From: Pseudomonadales bacterium
GTDB taxonomy: Bacteria > Pseudomonadota > Gammaproteobacteria > Pseudomonadales > IMCC2047
Length of the DNA stretch: 64,000 bases
Assembly: GCA_024234615.1 (NCBI GenBank)
Contig: JACKNY010000001.1
Location: forward strand, 1,702,501 to 1,766,500
Direction: 5' to 3'
Positions 45,766-54,857 of this stretch are shown in pieces. The position numbers and the translations under genes are program-made. The notes beneath the pieces were generated by a model, which searched no databases, was not told the origin of the DNA, and worked only from the letters and a program-made list of their open reading frames with translations. Position 1 is the first letter of the stretch; each line of letters starts with the position of its first letter.

Positions 45766-46374
45766 ATGCAAGTATATAGTATCGATGGCGTAACCCCGGT
45801 GGTCGACCCGACCGCCTTTGTACACCCGTCAGCAGTGTTGATTGGCGATGTAATAATTGGCCCCGGCGTTTATGTCGGCCCCTGTGCTTCACTGCGTGGT
45901 GATTTCGGTCGATTGATCATCAAAGCAGGTGCCAACATCCAGGATACCTGTGTGATGCACGGATTTCCTGACCGGGATACCATCGTCGAGGAAAATGGAC
46001 ACATCGGCCACGGTGCCGTACTGCATTGTTGCCGTATTGGCCGCAATGCGCTGGTAGGAATGAACGCGGTGGTGATGGATGGTGCAGTGATAGCAGAGAA
46101 CTCCATTGTCGCCGCCTGCTCCTTCGTCAAAGCCGCCTTTGAATGCCCACCGCAAAGCCTGATTGCCGGCACACCCGCCAAGGTGATACGTGCCGTTACC
46201 GATGACGAATTAAAATGGAAAACGCGCGGAACCGCTGAATATCATACTCTGGTCACTCGATCTCTTGGCAGCCTCAAACAAGTGGCTCCACTGACGAAGG
46301 TTGAACCTAATCGGAAAAAAATTGAGGGTAGTGATATTAAGCCGTTGTATGAGACAAGGAGCGATTGGGAGTAG
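45766..46374 (+). CDS. paaY: Phenylacetate pathway thioesterase PaaY
   Basis: The 202-residue left-handed beta-helix protein of the gamma carbonic anhydrase family matches PaaY: VYSIDGVTPVVDPTAFVHPS, ASLRGDFGRLIIKAGANIQD and VMHGFPDRDTIVEENGHIGH hold the metal histidines. PaaY removes toxic CoA-ester by-products of the pathway. I start at the ATG at 45766, with AAGGGC just upstream; an ATG four codons earlier is also in frame. It lies 73 bases after the oxidoreductase gene and is probably cotranscribed with it. Confidence 0.9.
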   Translation: MQVYSIDGVTPVVDPTAFVHPSAVLIGDVIIGPGVYVGPCASLRGDFGRLIIKAGANIQDTCVMHGFPDRDTIVEENGHIGHGAVLHCCRIGRNALVGMNAVVMDGAVIAENSIVAACSFVKAAFECPPQSLIAGTPAKVIRAVTDDELKWKTRGTAEYHTLVTRSLGSLKQVAPLTKVEPNRKKIEGSDIKPLYETRSDWE

Positions 46375-46519
46375 TTGGTTTTCTAATTTTTACTCGGGCC
46401 CCGATTTCCGAATAAAAATGTACCGTTATCAATACCCCTGTGTTCAAACGAAGACACCAATCATGCTGGCCCCAAATGTTAAAAACCATCTCTCAAGTAC
46501 AATCAGCTTTAATCATCCC

Positions 46520-47482
46520 TTAACCAGCAAAACCGACTAAGCTAACACCAATGTAACAGCCATAGCCTGCCAGGAGTATACCTCCTTCCAACCGACTTAA
46601 ACGACGCCCGGTATATAGAAATATCAACAACAGTATTGCTGTACTCAGCATCACCCACTGATCAAATTCGAGAATTCGTGCCGGTATCGAAAATGGCTGT
46701 AATAAAGCGGAGATACCTAAAATTCCCAGCAAATTAAATATGTTGCTGCCAAGAACATTACCCACGGCAACATCGGCATGACGCCGCAATGCAGCAATAA
46801 CGGAGATAGTTAACTCTGGTAATGAGGTACCAACCGCAACAACGGTCAGACCAATTAAGGCTTCAGAAACGTCTAGATAATGAGCGATACCTACCGCGCC
46901 TTTAATCAGTAAATCCGAACCACCAATTAAAAACAGCAGCCCAAAAATAACATAGCTTAATGTCACCACATCCGGTTTTGCTGCAGTACTAACTTCTTTG
47001 GCTTCAGCAAGATGAACTTCAGCTGCTGGCGCCCCCTGATAGCTTTCGCTCCAGTATGCCCAGAGCAGGTAGAGAGCCAAGCAGGCTAACAAAATTATTG
47101 CAGCCGATCTTCCCAGCGTCGCTCCGTCACCCAGCAAAATTAACAATAAACTGGCAGCGACTACTGTAATCGCATCCCGCCTTAATGCTAAAGGTTTAAC
47201 CACCATCGGCATTATCAAAGAACAGAGGCCCAGGATCAGTAAAATATTTGCAATATTGCTACCAACCACGTTGCCAACAGCAATATCTGGCCGCCCATTA
47301 AGCGCCGCATCAACCGAAACGACCAGTTCCGGTGCGGAAGTGCCAAAACCAACAATAACCAAACCACTGAGTAATGGTGAGATACCCAGACGCTGTGCTG
47401 CACTGAGTGCGCCGCGAATGAGCAATTCACCACCAAAGGTAAGCAACGCGATACCAAGTAACAATAAAAGTAAATCTAGCAT
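46520..47482 (-). CDS. Calcium/sodium antiporter, CaCA family (YrbG-like)
   Basis: The 320-residue membrane protein has the two internally repeated ion-binding motifs of the family: GFGTSAPELVVSVDAAL with VGNVVGSNIANILLILG in the first half, and AVGTSLPELTISVIAAL with VGNVLGSNIFNLLGILG in the second. About ten membrane helices are visible. It exchanges sodium for calcium or a similar cation. It is convergent with paaY; the 145 bases between hold only an AT-rich inverted repeat. Confidence 0.9.
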   Translation of the reverse strand: MLDLLLLLLGIALLTFGGELLIRGALSAAQRLGISPLLSGLVIVGFGTSAPELVVSVDAALNGRPDIAVGNVVGSNIANILLILGLCSLIMPMVVKPLALRRDAITVVAASLLLILLGDGATLGRSAAIILLACLALYLLWAYWSESYQGAPAAEVHLAEAKEVSTAAKPDVVTLSYVIFGLLFLIGGSDLLIKGAVGIAHYLDVSEALIGLTVVAVGTSLPELTISVIAALRRHADVAVGNVLGSNIFNLLGILGISALLQPFSIPARILEFDQWVMLSTAILLLIFLYTGRRLSRLEGGILLAGYGCYIGVSLVGFAG

Positions 47483-47587
47483 GACTTGAACCTCTTAAAT
47501 GGCAAGTCAACAAAATTTATACGTTGAATACGCAAGGACTAGCAGCTCATACATAAATAGCAACTGATTAGGCCACTGATTGAGTCT

Positions 47588-48661
47588 TCAAAACCAATTG
47601 CGATGGCGGAAAAACGCAACCATAACACCAGCTATTGCAACCATTGCCAGCCAGACTAACAGATAACCGTAGGGCCACCCCAGTTCCGGCATACTCCAAG
47701 GGCCAGCAGCTCGATCAAAGTTCATTCCGTAAACACCGACAATAAAGGTCAGCGGGATAAAAATGGTCGCAATCACCGTTAAAACCCGCATCACTTCGTT
47801 CATCCGGTTGCTGATACTGGATAGGTAAATATCCAGCATACTGCCACTCATATCGCGGTAGGTTTCCAGCAGGTCCATCACCTGAATGGTATGATCGTAA
47901 CAGTCGCGCAGATAAACCAGCGTACCTTGCTGAATCAACTCATGCTCATCACGCAGCAACTGATTGATTACCTCCCGCTGTGGCCACAGCATACGCCGCA
48001 ACAGAATCAACTCGCGCTTAACGACATGAATGGTCTCCAGAGTGTCAGCATTTGCGCCATCGAGAATCTGTACCTCCAGCTCTTCCAGTTGGAAGCCGAA
48101 ACTTTCTAGTAATGGAAAACCCTGGTCAATGACCACATCAAGCAAACTGTACAACAGAAAATCCGCACCCCTTGAACGCAATCGGCTACCTTTGTCCTGT
48201 AAACGTTTGAGAATAGCGTCAAAAGGAGCCGCGTCCCCACCACAAAAACTAACTAAAAAATTCCTGCCTAGAAAACAGCTGACCTGTTGAATATTGACCA
48301 GCCCCTCCTCCATGGTAGGAAGGTTCATCACCACAAAAAGTTGATCGTCAAAGGGCTCAATTTTAGGACGTTGGCCACTATTAAAAATATCCTCTAAGGC
48401 CAGTGAATGCAGTTGGAAAGTCGCTTCCAAGCTCAGTAATGCCGCCTCCGTTGGATAACCCTGTACATGCACCCAGGTAATGGTATCTGACTTTAAATTT
48501 GGGCGACATTCAGTCACTGCCACGGCATCCCTAACGCTAATGTCGTGGATGCCATATTCGATCAAGCGAATGCGCAGTGGCGTTTCAGCACTGACGGGCA
48601 TCTCCGTGAACGTACCGGGAGGAGTCCCTGGCGGGTGATAGCGTTTATTAAAGTAGGTCAT
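47588..48661 (-). CDS. CorA family divalent cation transporter
   Basis: The 357-residue protein has a large cytoplasmic domain (about 1-290) and two C-terminal membrane helices with the YGMNFD signature between them (about 315). The long stalk helix contains FGFQLEELEVQILDGANADT. It moves magnesium, or zinc if it belongs to the ZntB branch; the sequence does not settle which. It lies 105 bases upstream of the antiporter gene in the same direction. Confidence 0.88.
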   Translation of the reverse strand: MTYFNKRYHPPGTPPGTFTEMPVSAETPLRIRLIEYGIHDISVRDAVAVTECRPNLKSDTITWVHVQGYPTEAALLSLEATFQLHSLALEDIFNSGQRPKIEPFDDQLFVVMNLPTMEEGLVNIQQVSCFLGRNFLVSFCGGDAAPFDAILKRLQDKGSRLRSRGADFLLYSLLDVVIDQGFPLLESFGFQLEELEVQILDGANADTLETIHVVKRELILLRRMLWPQREVINQLLRDEHELIQQGTLVYLRDCYDHTIQVMDLLETYRDMSGSMLDIYLSSISNRMNEVMRVLTVIATIFIPLTFIVGVYGMNFDRAAGPWSMPELGWPYGYLLVWLAMVAIAGVMVAFFRHRNWF

Positions 48662-48756
48662 AGGACGTTATTTTAGTTTACAAAGATTAGAATCGCTCGG
48701 ATTGGGGTGCTAGGCTCTGGTTAATTAAGCATGGTTCGGCTTACCCAGCAACAGTT

Positions 48757-49293
48757 TCACCACATCAAATCATCGGGAATCGGGTAGTCCGCATAGGGAT
48801 CACTCTCATCAACTAGCTCTGTCTTATTGTTAACCAAGAGTACATAGGAAGCATCACGCTGGGCGATTTTTTCTGCGATCTTCGCTGGCATTAACTCATA
48901 GCTCTTACCAAACTTTACAATCGCCAGACGCCCTTTATTTAAATCGTCCTGAATTTTGCTGTTGATATAAATCTTTTTAACCTTCCCGGCATCGACAAAA
49001 TTAAAGCCGATGTCTCCTTCATGCATAATAATATTATTGGCTATAAGCTGTTTAATCTGGGCCGAAATCGCAGCAGCTTGCAGTTGCAATTCCCGCTGTT
49101 GATTGAGTTCGCGGGACTTGTTTTGCTTCTCAGCTAAAGCACGCTGCACTGCCAGCTTAGTTTCATCCGGCGCAACCTCTTTACTTTTAAACTGTTGTTT
49201 TTGTTGTTTCTTTTTTTCCTTTTTGGCTTGGTTCGCCTTTTTTGCATCAATCAGACCGGATTTTAATAATTGATCTGCTAGAGAGTTTGCCAT
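48757..49293 (-). CDS. yaiL: DUF2058 family protein YaiL
   Basis: The 178-residue soluble protein starts SLADQLLKSGLIDAKKANQA, continues with a very basic Lys/Gln-rich stretch (about 24-45) and a predicted coiled coil (about 50-85), and ends with YADYPIPDDLMW. This layout matches YaiL/DUF2058, conserved in gammaproteobacteria. A link to ribosomes or nucleoid has been discussed, but the function is not established. The 95 bases to corA and the 166 bases to the next downstream-reading neighbour contain no gene. Confidence 0.85.
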   Translation of the reverse strand: MANSLADQLLKSGLIDAKKANQAKKEKKKQQKQQFKSKEVAPDETKLAVQRALAEKQNKSRELNQQRELQLQAAAISAQIKQLIANNIIMHEGDIGFNFVDAGKVKKIYINSKIQDDLNKGRLAIVKFGKSYELMPAKIAEKIAQRDASYVLLVNNKTELVDESDPYADYPIPDDLMW

Positions 49294-49459
49294 AGTTAAA
49301 CCGTTTAATTTCCTGATAAATGAATTTCTGTACTGCTAATTGGACTTTCGACCAGCACCTCACGCCGCATCAGGCATAAGCGACAAGTTGTTCGTAGACG
49401 GGCAGCAATACGCCATGAGGTGTCGATTCCCAATATCGTGGTCACATATTGGCTGATAC

Positions 49460-49888
49460 TTAACGCATACTCTTGACAACGAGTGTTCCGGCCAGCTTAT
49501 CGTGCCACCCCTGCTTACGCTGGTCGATACCCACCCAAATAATGCCTAGCATCAACGGCAGCATCGATACATAGTACCCCAAATAACGACCTATTAATTG
49601 CCCTACTGACGGTTTACCGCCAGTCTTTTCATCAATGATAATAAGTTTGAATAGCATTTTTCCTGGCGTAGCGGATTTAGCAATCCAAAATAAAATAACT
49701 ACCGTAGCCGGGAGAACATAATTGAACAGCAAGTCCCAGAAACCTAAAAACAAAGACTCTCCCAGCCAATAATTTTTCCCGTAGATAAGTGTTAAAACGG
49801 GAAATATCACCGTCAGCATTAAAATAGTATCGATAAGCGCTGCCGCTGTACGAATCCAAAATCCTGCGTATTCTAAATTATTATCCAT
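49460..49888 (-). CDS. RDD family membrane protein
   Basis: The 142-residue protein has the RDD signature: AGFWIRTAAALIDTILM in helix 1 holds the Arg and Asp, and KSATPGKMLFKLIIIDEKTG follows helix 2. It has three membrane helices. Some RDD proteins act as sodium/proton antiporters, but most are uncharacterised. It is monocistronic or shares a transcript with the GGDEF gene 86 bases upstream. Confidence 0.85.
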   Translation of the reverse strand: MDNNLEYAGFWIRTAAALIDTILMLTVIFPVLTLIYGKNYWLGESLFLGFWDLLFNYVLPATVVILFWIAKSATPGKMLFKLIIIDEKTGGKPSVGQLIGRYLGYYVSMLPLMLGIIWVGIDQRKQGWHDKLAGTLVVKSMR

Positions 49889-49974
49889 AATCTTCTCTCT
49901 AACGTGGCAAAGAGGTCATCTATTCGCCATCGAATTAGTGCTAACAACGACCAGGAGTCAAGCCGTTAAAATGC

Positions 49975-50934
49975 TTAATTTGAATTTCTTTTTTTCTCGA
50001 ACATTAACTCACCCGCTTTCTTCAAAACATCATCAACCCAACGATCGTGCCCATGGTTAACGGCCAAGACGCTATCACTAAAGGTTATGTTATAGCCGCG
50101 CTGTGCTTCTTGATTATGGGCATCAATAGCTTTGCGGAACCGGGCTATAACTTTCTCCGCCACCTCAAAAGGGGTATCGGTTAATAGTACCGCGAACTTA
50201 TCGCTGTCGATACGCGCAAAAACATCCGAATTTCTAAAGGATTTTTTCATGTGGTCCGCGAAAACCTTCAGCACCATGTCCCCCTCAGCATGACCAAAAT
50301 TGTCATTGATCAGTTTGAATTTATCCAGGTCAAAAAACGCCAGTGAAGTCCGCACCCCCTGCCGTGCGCAGATATCCAAACTCTTCTGCGCTAAGACGAT
50401 AAAGCCTCTTCGGTTCGATATTTTCGTCAACTCATCCAAAGTGGCTAGCTGTGATGTAATCAATTCCTGCTCCACCAACTGAGCAAGATCCTTAAAAACT
50501 TCGACATCCTCTGCATCAAGACTACGGGGTTTTCTATCGATGATACACAACGTGCCCAGCTTGCTGCCATCCATATGCTTGAGTGGGTAACCCGCATAAA
50601 AACGCACATTGGGCGTATCGATGACCAAAGGATTATCCGCAAATCGCTCGTCCTTTTTAGTATCGTGAATGACAAACAATTTATCCCCCAAAATGGTATG
50701 TCCACAAAAGGAAATATCACGCGGCGTTTCCCGCACACCGAAACCATGACAGGATTTAAACCATTGACGGCTTTCATCAACCAGACTCACCAGCGCAATC
50801 GGCACACCAAACATACGTTTAGCAAGCCGCGTCAGGCGATCAAAGCGCTCTTCCTCCGGAGTATCCAAAATATTGAGTGAACGCAGAGCGATGAGACGAG
50901 ACTTTTCATCTTCGGGGATTCCAGGCGCTTTCAT
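49975..50934 (-). CDS. GAF-GGDEF protein with degenerate active site
   Basis: The 319-residue soluble protein has a GAF domain (about 25-160, RLAKRMFGVPIALVSLVDES) and a GGDEF domain (about 165-315, SLAFFDLDKFKLINDNFGHA). The GGDEF signature at 243-247 is DSDKF, so the catalytic glycines and the key Glu are lost and cyclase activity is unlikely. The inhibitory-site motif RxxD (R234-D237, RNSD) remains at the normal 5-residue distance. This combination is seen in c-di-GMP receptors such as PelD, so it may bind c-di-GMP rather than make it. The partner is unknown. Confidence 0.85.
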   Translation of the reverse strand: MKAPGIPEDEKSRLIALRSLNILDTPEEERFDRLTRLAKRMFGVPIALVSLVDESRQWFKSCHGFGVRETPRDISFCGHTILGDKLFVIHDTKKDERFADNPLVIDTPNVRFYAGYPLKHMDGSKLGTLCIIDRKPRSLDAEDVEVFKDLAQLVEQELITSQLATLDELTKISNRRGFIVLAQKSLDICARQGVRTSLAFFDLDKFKLINDNFGHAEGDMVLKVFADHMKKSFRNSDVFARIDSDKFAVLLTDTPFEVAEKVIARFRKAIDAHNQEAQRGYNITFSDSVLAVNHGHDRWVDDVLKKAGELMFEKKRNSN

Positions 50935-51117
50935 GTCACCTCCTAGCTCTTAAATTCGGCGGGCTAAGTTTTTATCTTGATGCTTACAATAGGTTATAGC
51001 TGTCTTTCTACGTCAGGGGTTATGCCTGATTACAGCATAAAATATGCGTTCCGAGTTTTCTCTTGACGATCAAACCACTAATAACACCCCAATTATGTAA
51101 CCCCCAACTATCTCATC

Positions 51118-51528
51118 CTAACTACAACAGCCTCCCTGCCCGTCCACGACACGCTCTACCAGCTGGCTAAGCTGACTATCGTCCAGTATTTGATGGTAGG
51201 GAAATGTGAAGGGGATAAACATGGGGCTTCCATCCGGCAACAGATAGTCAACCACGACAATCTGTATACCCTCTTGCCAATGGGTAGGCTGAATCGCTTG
51301 CCAGGCATCACTACAAGCCGCTATCGCCAATAAAGACGCACGGAGCTCATCTAAACTCCTTGCTTCATCAACCTTAGCATCGAGATGCTCTAACGCCTGC
51401 TTGGCGGCGGATTCGGCCAATTCAAGCGGCTCAACGCCGCATTCGTTAGCCTCCTTATCCTTATCGAGCAGCGGCCAACTGGCACGAAGCGCACCCACGC
51501 TGGTAGCGCTATATAACCAAGCTTTCAT
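51118..51528 (-). CDS. Hypothetical protein ending in GQGGCCS
   Basis: I do not recognise this 136-residue protein. It begins MKAWLYSATSVGALRASWPL, has an Ala/Leu-rich helical middle with LELAESAAKQALEHLDAKVD, then a strand-rich part with IQIVVVDYLLPDGSPMFIPF, and ends in VVDGQGGCCS. The paired cysteines at the extreme C-terminus could bind metal or be modified. There is no signal peptide. It stands alone between the GGDEF and VOC genes on the same strand. Composition and start look like a real gene. Confidence 0.55.
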   Translation of the reverse strand: MKAWLYSATSVGALRASWPLLDKDKEANECGVEPLELAESAAKQALEHLDAKVDEARSLDELRASLLAIAACSDAWQAIQPTHWQEGIQIVVVDYLLPDGSPMFIPFTFPYHQILDDSQLSQLVERVVDGQGGCCS

Positions 51529-51614
51529 ATTTTTCCCTTTCGGATCAAACCGAACGATAGCCTAACTAGCACAACAGCTAACGCCCGCTATCTCATATCC
51601 ACTCTAGTAACAGA

Positions 51615-51986
51615 CTATCCGCCGTGGCAAAAAAAGTTTAACTTATTACCGTCAGGGTCGCGAAAGTAAGCACAATAAAAACCTCCATCGCGCAAGCCGG
51701 GGGCACCCTCATCCTTCGCGCCAAGTGCTAAGGCTTTCGCATGCAACGCATCGACGGCTACAGTGTTCTTTGCCGCCAGGGCAATCATTACACCATTGCC
51801 AACGCTCGCCGGATTACCGTCAAAAGGTTTCATCACCGCTAGCATCGGTGTACCGGAGTCGGCTCCCCAAGCGACAGCGCGCTCACTATCAAAGACACGA
51901 GCAGCGCCGAGCTCTTTGAGCAAATTATCATAGAATTCAGCCGCTTTACTTAAATTGTTGGTGCCTAGGGTAACGTAACCAATCAT
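51615..51986 (-). CDS. VOC family (glyoxalase/bleomycin-resistance fold) protein
   Basis: The 123-residue single-domain protein has the VOC pattern: IGYVTLGTNNLSKAAEFYDN at the start and GGFYCAYFRDPDGNKLNFF near the end, with the typical strand-helix-strand repeats. The substrate is unknown; many relatives are lactoylglutathione-lyase-like. I start at the ATG at 51986 because GGAGA is then 6 bases upstream, while the ATG two codons earlier would sit directly against it. Confidence 0.82.
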   Translation of the reverse strand: MIGYVTLGTNNLSKAAEFYDNLLKELGAARVFDSERAVAWGADSGTPMLAVMKPFDGNPASVGNGVMIALAAKNTVAVDALHAKALALGAKDEGAPGLRDGGFYCAYFRDPDGNKLNFFCHGG

Positions 51987-52195
51987 GATCATTCTCCAAA
52001 AAATCTTTGCGTACAGAATATATGCTTGAGTTTAGAAATTATCCTACCGCAATGCCGTTAAAATTGCTTTCCATTTTCTTTGGCTATTATCGTCAGAGAG
52101 GTCGCCACACGTGATACATGAACCGAAAACATTGCTCAATGCTACTAGTAATGAACCAGATTTTAACGAAAGCTGAGTATTTTTATACCCACCCC

Positions 52196-53524
52196 TCAAC
52201 CGTCCTGCTGAGTCTTAATGGAGAAGTCCTTATTCATCATTCGGACCTCACGTTGTGGGAAAGGAATTTCAAAGCCATTTTCTTGCAATGCCTCTAAAAT
52301 CATTAATAGCAGGTCGCCGCCGACACGATTTTTACCATCGTCAACACCTTCCATCCAAAACTCGACGAACATATTGATACCGGAATCGCCAAAACTATCA
52401 ATTTCGCAGTCAGGTCGTTCTTCAAATGGAACCTCTTCGCCGCTAAAAACCTGTGGGTGGCTGGCAACAACTTGCTTGATGATCTCCACCAGCTTTCTGA
52501 CATCGCTGTGATAGGCTACTGAAAAATCGACCCTATAACGCTGGCTTTTGTTCTTGTGCGTCCAATTGGTAAAGGTATCGACGATGAACTTTTCGTTCGG
52601 CACCATGATGTCTTTGCCATCGAATGTTTCCAGTGTGGTAGAGCGCATATTTAACTCGCGAACTACACCCGTTCGGCCATCCTCTAGCTCGATATAGTCT
52701 CCAATAGTGAGAGAGCGATCCAACAGGAGTATGACTCCGGAGATAAAATTGGAAGCTATCGCCTGTAAGCCAAACCCCAAGCCAACACCTAAAGCCCCGC
52801 CAAATACGGCCAATGCCGTTAAATTAATTCCCATCACTTGCAGTAACAGCAGGAAGATAAGGAAAAATATCCCTACCTCAAGCAATTTGGAGGCGACTTC
52901 ACGTGTGCGTTGGTCAAGGTTTTCTTGTCGGCTAATAATATCCCGGCCCGTTCGATTGGAAACGCGACCGAGCCAGAACAATAATGAGCCAAAAATAGTC
53001 ACACGGGCAATGCCGTAGGCAGAGATATCGATATTGCCTACCGAGATAGAAATCGACTCCAGTATTTCGATTAAAGCATTCAAAACACCCAGCAAATGCA
53101 GAAATAACAGGGGCATCCCAACCCATCTGAACGCTTTCGCCACTAGTTGATTGGTGATGAAATTTTTAATGACAGAATTAAACAACAGCAATATAGCGAT
53201 AGTGAGCGCAGTCTGAACAAGCCAGCCCTGCTTAATGGTGCTTGCAGTGATTTCGATAGAAATCCGCAACATAAGAATAGCAAGTGCCGGAAAAATCAAA
53301 ATGCCTAACTTGCTGACAAAATTTCGTAGCGGATAAGTTGCTGTTACTTCCTTTTTGGCATCGAGGCTTGGAGCAAGTTTTCGAATTCGGTTGGCAAGCA
53401 CAAAGGCGAGAAAATAGATCGTAAAAATAATCCCTATCTGTGTATAGGTTTCTGGCTGCGCGAGCGCTTCATTTACCTTCACACCAATTTCTGTCGCAAA
53501 TTGATCCAGCGTATCTAAAGCCAT
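52196..53524 (-). CDS. Small-conductance mechanosensitive channel, MscS family
   Basis: The 442-residue protein has about five membrane helices and the MscS pore and beta domains. The pore-lining helix reads ALAVFGGALGVGLGFGLQAI then ASNFISGVILLLDRSLTIGD. The soluble domain has DIMVPNEKFIVDTFTNWTHK. It opens under membrane tension to release solutes. It is larger than E. coli MscS by extra N-terminal helices. The 203 bases downstream contain no gene. Confidence 0.92.
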   Translation of the reverse strand: MALDTLDQFATEIGVKVNEALAQPETYTQIGIIFTIYFLAFVLANRIRKLAPSLDAKKEVTATYPLRNFVSKLGILIFPALAILMLRISIEITASTIKQGWLVQTALTIAILLLFNSVIKNFITNQLVAKAFRWVGMPLLFLHLLGVLNALIEILESISISVGNIDISAYGIARVTIFGSLLFWLGRVSNRTGRDIISRQENLDQRTREVASKLLEVGIFFLIFLLLLQVMGINLTALAVFGGALGVGLGFGLQAIASNFISGVILLLDRSLTIGDYIELEDGRTGVVRELNMRSTTLETFDGKDIMVPNEKFIVDTFTNWTHKNKSQRYRVDFSVAYHSDVRKLVEIIKQVVASHPQVFSGEEVPFEERPDCEIDSFGDSGINMFVEFWMEGVDDGKNRVGGDLLLMILEALQENGFEIPFPQREVRMMNKDFSIKTQQDG

Positions 53525-53722
53525 TTTATTAACCCTTTTCAGTCCCTGTTATTCACCTGATTCGGTTGATAATACTGCAGTTATCGCAACTTTGTATAAG
53601 TGTTTCATAGGCAAAATTCAGAATAGATACTATCCACTCTTAATTCCGTCATTGGTTTTTCATCAATAAAGATATGAATCAGTGAAGCGAGACAAGCGTA
53701 ATTTCCATACCCAGCTAAGGCC

Positions 53723-53726
53723 CATT
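53723..53726. repeat. Target-site duplication CATT (left copy)
   Basis: CATT at 53723-53726 directly abuts the left end of the insertion sequence, and CATT at 54927-54930 abuts the right end. A 4-base duplication fits the IS407 group of the IS3 family. Confidence 0.8.
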
Positions 53727-53763
53727 TGACCTGCCCCCAGTATTACTACCACAGCATCTGAGC

Positions 53764-54570
53764 TCAGTCTGCATGTTGGTTTAATTCTTCAGCCATTTCA
53801 ACTGGGGTTTTATATCCCAGCATTGAGTGTGGCCGACACTCGTTATAATCTCTTCTCCATTCACGAATAATCGCTCTTGCATGCGCCAAAGAATGGAACC
53901 AGTGTTCGTTCAAACATTCATCTCTAAACTTGCCATTGAATGATTCGATAAAGGCATTCTGTGTCGGCTTACCAGCCTGGATAAGTTTTAATTCAACTCC
54001 GTTTTCATAAGCCCATTGATCCAATGCTTTTCCGGTAAACTCTGGACCTTGATCTGTCCTTATGGCTTTCGGATAGCCCCTGAATCGAGCGGCTTGATCC
54101 AGTATCCGGGTGACATATCGACTCGATATACCAAAGTCCACAATCAGATCAACCGACTCCTTGGTGCAATCATCGACAATCGTCAGGATATTTATCCGTC
54201 GACCACTAGCTAAAGCATCCATGACGAAATCCATTGACCAGACCTCATTACGCCGTGTCGGTAACATCAACGACTCTCTGGGAACGACCAAGGTTTTACG
54301 CCGCTTTCGGCGCTTTACCGCCAGCTTGGCTTCCGTATAAAGTCGGTACACTTTCTTGTGGTTCACCTCTTGGCCTTCCCGACGTAATAGGGCATGAATG
54401 CGCCGGTAACCGAATCTGCGCCTTTGTTGCGCCAGCTCAATGATTCGGTACGATAGCCTCTCATCCTTTTCGATCCGCTTTAACTGATAGCGATAGGTAC
54501 TACGACAAATCCCCACCAGCTGACAGGCTTGGCGCTCTGAAACGGCAGTATACGCCAGCATTTCATCCAC
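53764..54570 (-). CDS. IS3-family transposase OrfB (DDE integrase domain)
   Basis: OrfB has an HTH_21 region (AQQRRRFGYRRIHALLRREG) and an rve integrase core with the DDE residues in WSMDFVMDALASGRRINI, AIRTDQGPEFTGKALDQWAY and NAFIESFNGKFRDECLNEHW. The frame is open upstream to the slippery site at 54600-54606. The active protein is therefore probably an OrfAB fusion made by a -1 frameshift, and the GTG at 54570 is only the first internal start. All catalytic residues are present. Confidence 0.92.
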   Translation of the reverse strand: MDEMLAYTAVSERQACQLVGICRSTYRYQLKRIEKDERLSYRIIELAQQRRRFGYRRIHALLRREGQEVNHKKVYRLYTEAKLAVKRRKRRKTLVVPRESLMLPTRRNEVWSMDFVMDALASGRRINILTIVDDCTKESVDLIVDFGISSRYVTRILDQAARFRGYPKAIRTDQGPEFTGKALDQWAYENGVELKLIQAGKPTQNAFIESFNGKFRDECLNEHWFHSLAHARAIIREWRRDYNECRPHSMLGYKTPVEMAEELNQHAD

Positions 54571-54593
54571 GGCTTCACGCTTTGCTGTTGGGG

Positions 54594-54857
54594 TTAGTAC
54601 TTTTTTCTTAACGCTACCTCCAGCGCTTCCTTGTCCAGCATTGTATCGGCTAGTAACTTCTTTAGCCGAGCATTCTCATCCTCCAGGGTCTTGAGGCGTT
54701 TAACTTCTGAGACATCCATGCCGCCGTATTTGCTGCGCCAAGTATAAAATGAACCATTGCTAAAACCGTGTTTGCGACATAATTCCTTGACCGGGATCCC
54801 TGACTCCGCCTCTCTCAAAAAACCGATAATCTGCTCTTCGCTATAACGCTTTTTCAT
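54594..54857 (-). CDS. IS3-family transposase OrfA
   Basis: The 87-residue protein has an N-terminal helix-turn-helix (YSEEQIIGFLREAESGIPVK then ELCRKHGFSNGSFYTWRSKY) and a leucine-zipper-like C-terminus (LKTLEDENARLKKLLADTML). It binds the element ends. Its stop codon lies just after the AAAAAAG slippery run. Confidence 0.92.
   Translation of the reverse strand: MKKRYSEEQIIGFLREAESGIPVKELCRKHGFSNGSFYTWRSKYGGMDVSEVKRLKTLEDENARLKKLLADTMLDKEALEVALRKKY
54600..54606 (-). promoter_or_regulatory. A AAA AAG slippery site for -1 frameshift
   Basis: On the minus strand the heptamer A AAA AAG lies in the orfA frame six bases before the TAC-TAA end. Slipping back one base moves reading into orfB (KK then VLTPTAKREA). 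This is the classical IS3-family signal for making OrfAB. Confidence 0.8.

Noticed and set aside
46386..46419. AT-rich inverted repeat ATTTTTAcTCGG / CCGAaTAAAAAT between paaY and the CaCA antiporter
   Set aside because: The T run is on the 5' arm and the A run on the 3' arm in both directions, so it is not a rho-independent terminator; with one mismatch and a weak core I cannot assign a role.
49300..49459. Loose inverted repeat around CACCTCA / TGAGGTG between yaiL and the RDD gene
   Set aside because: Only seven bases match and the arms are far apart with many mismatches.
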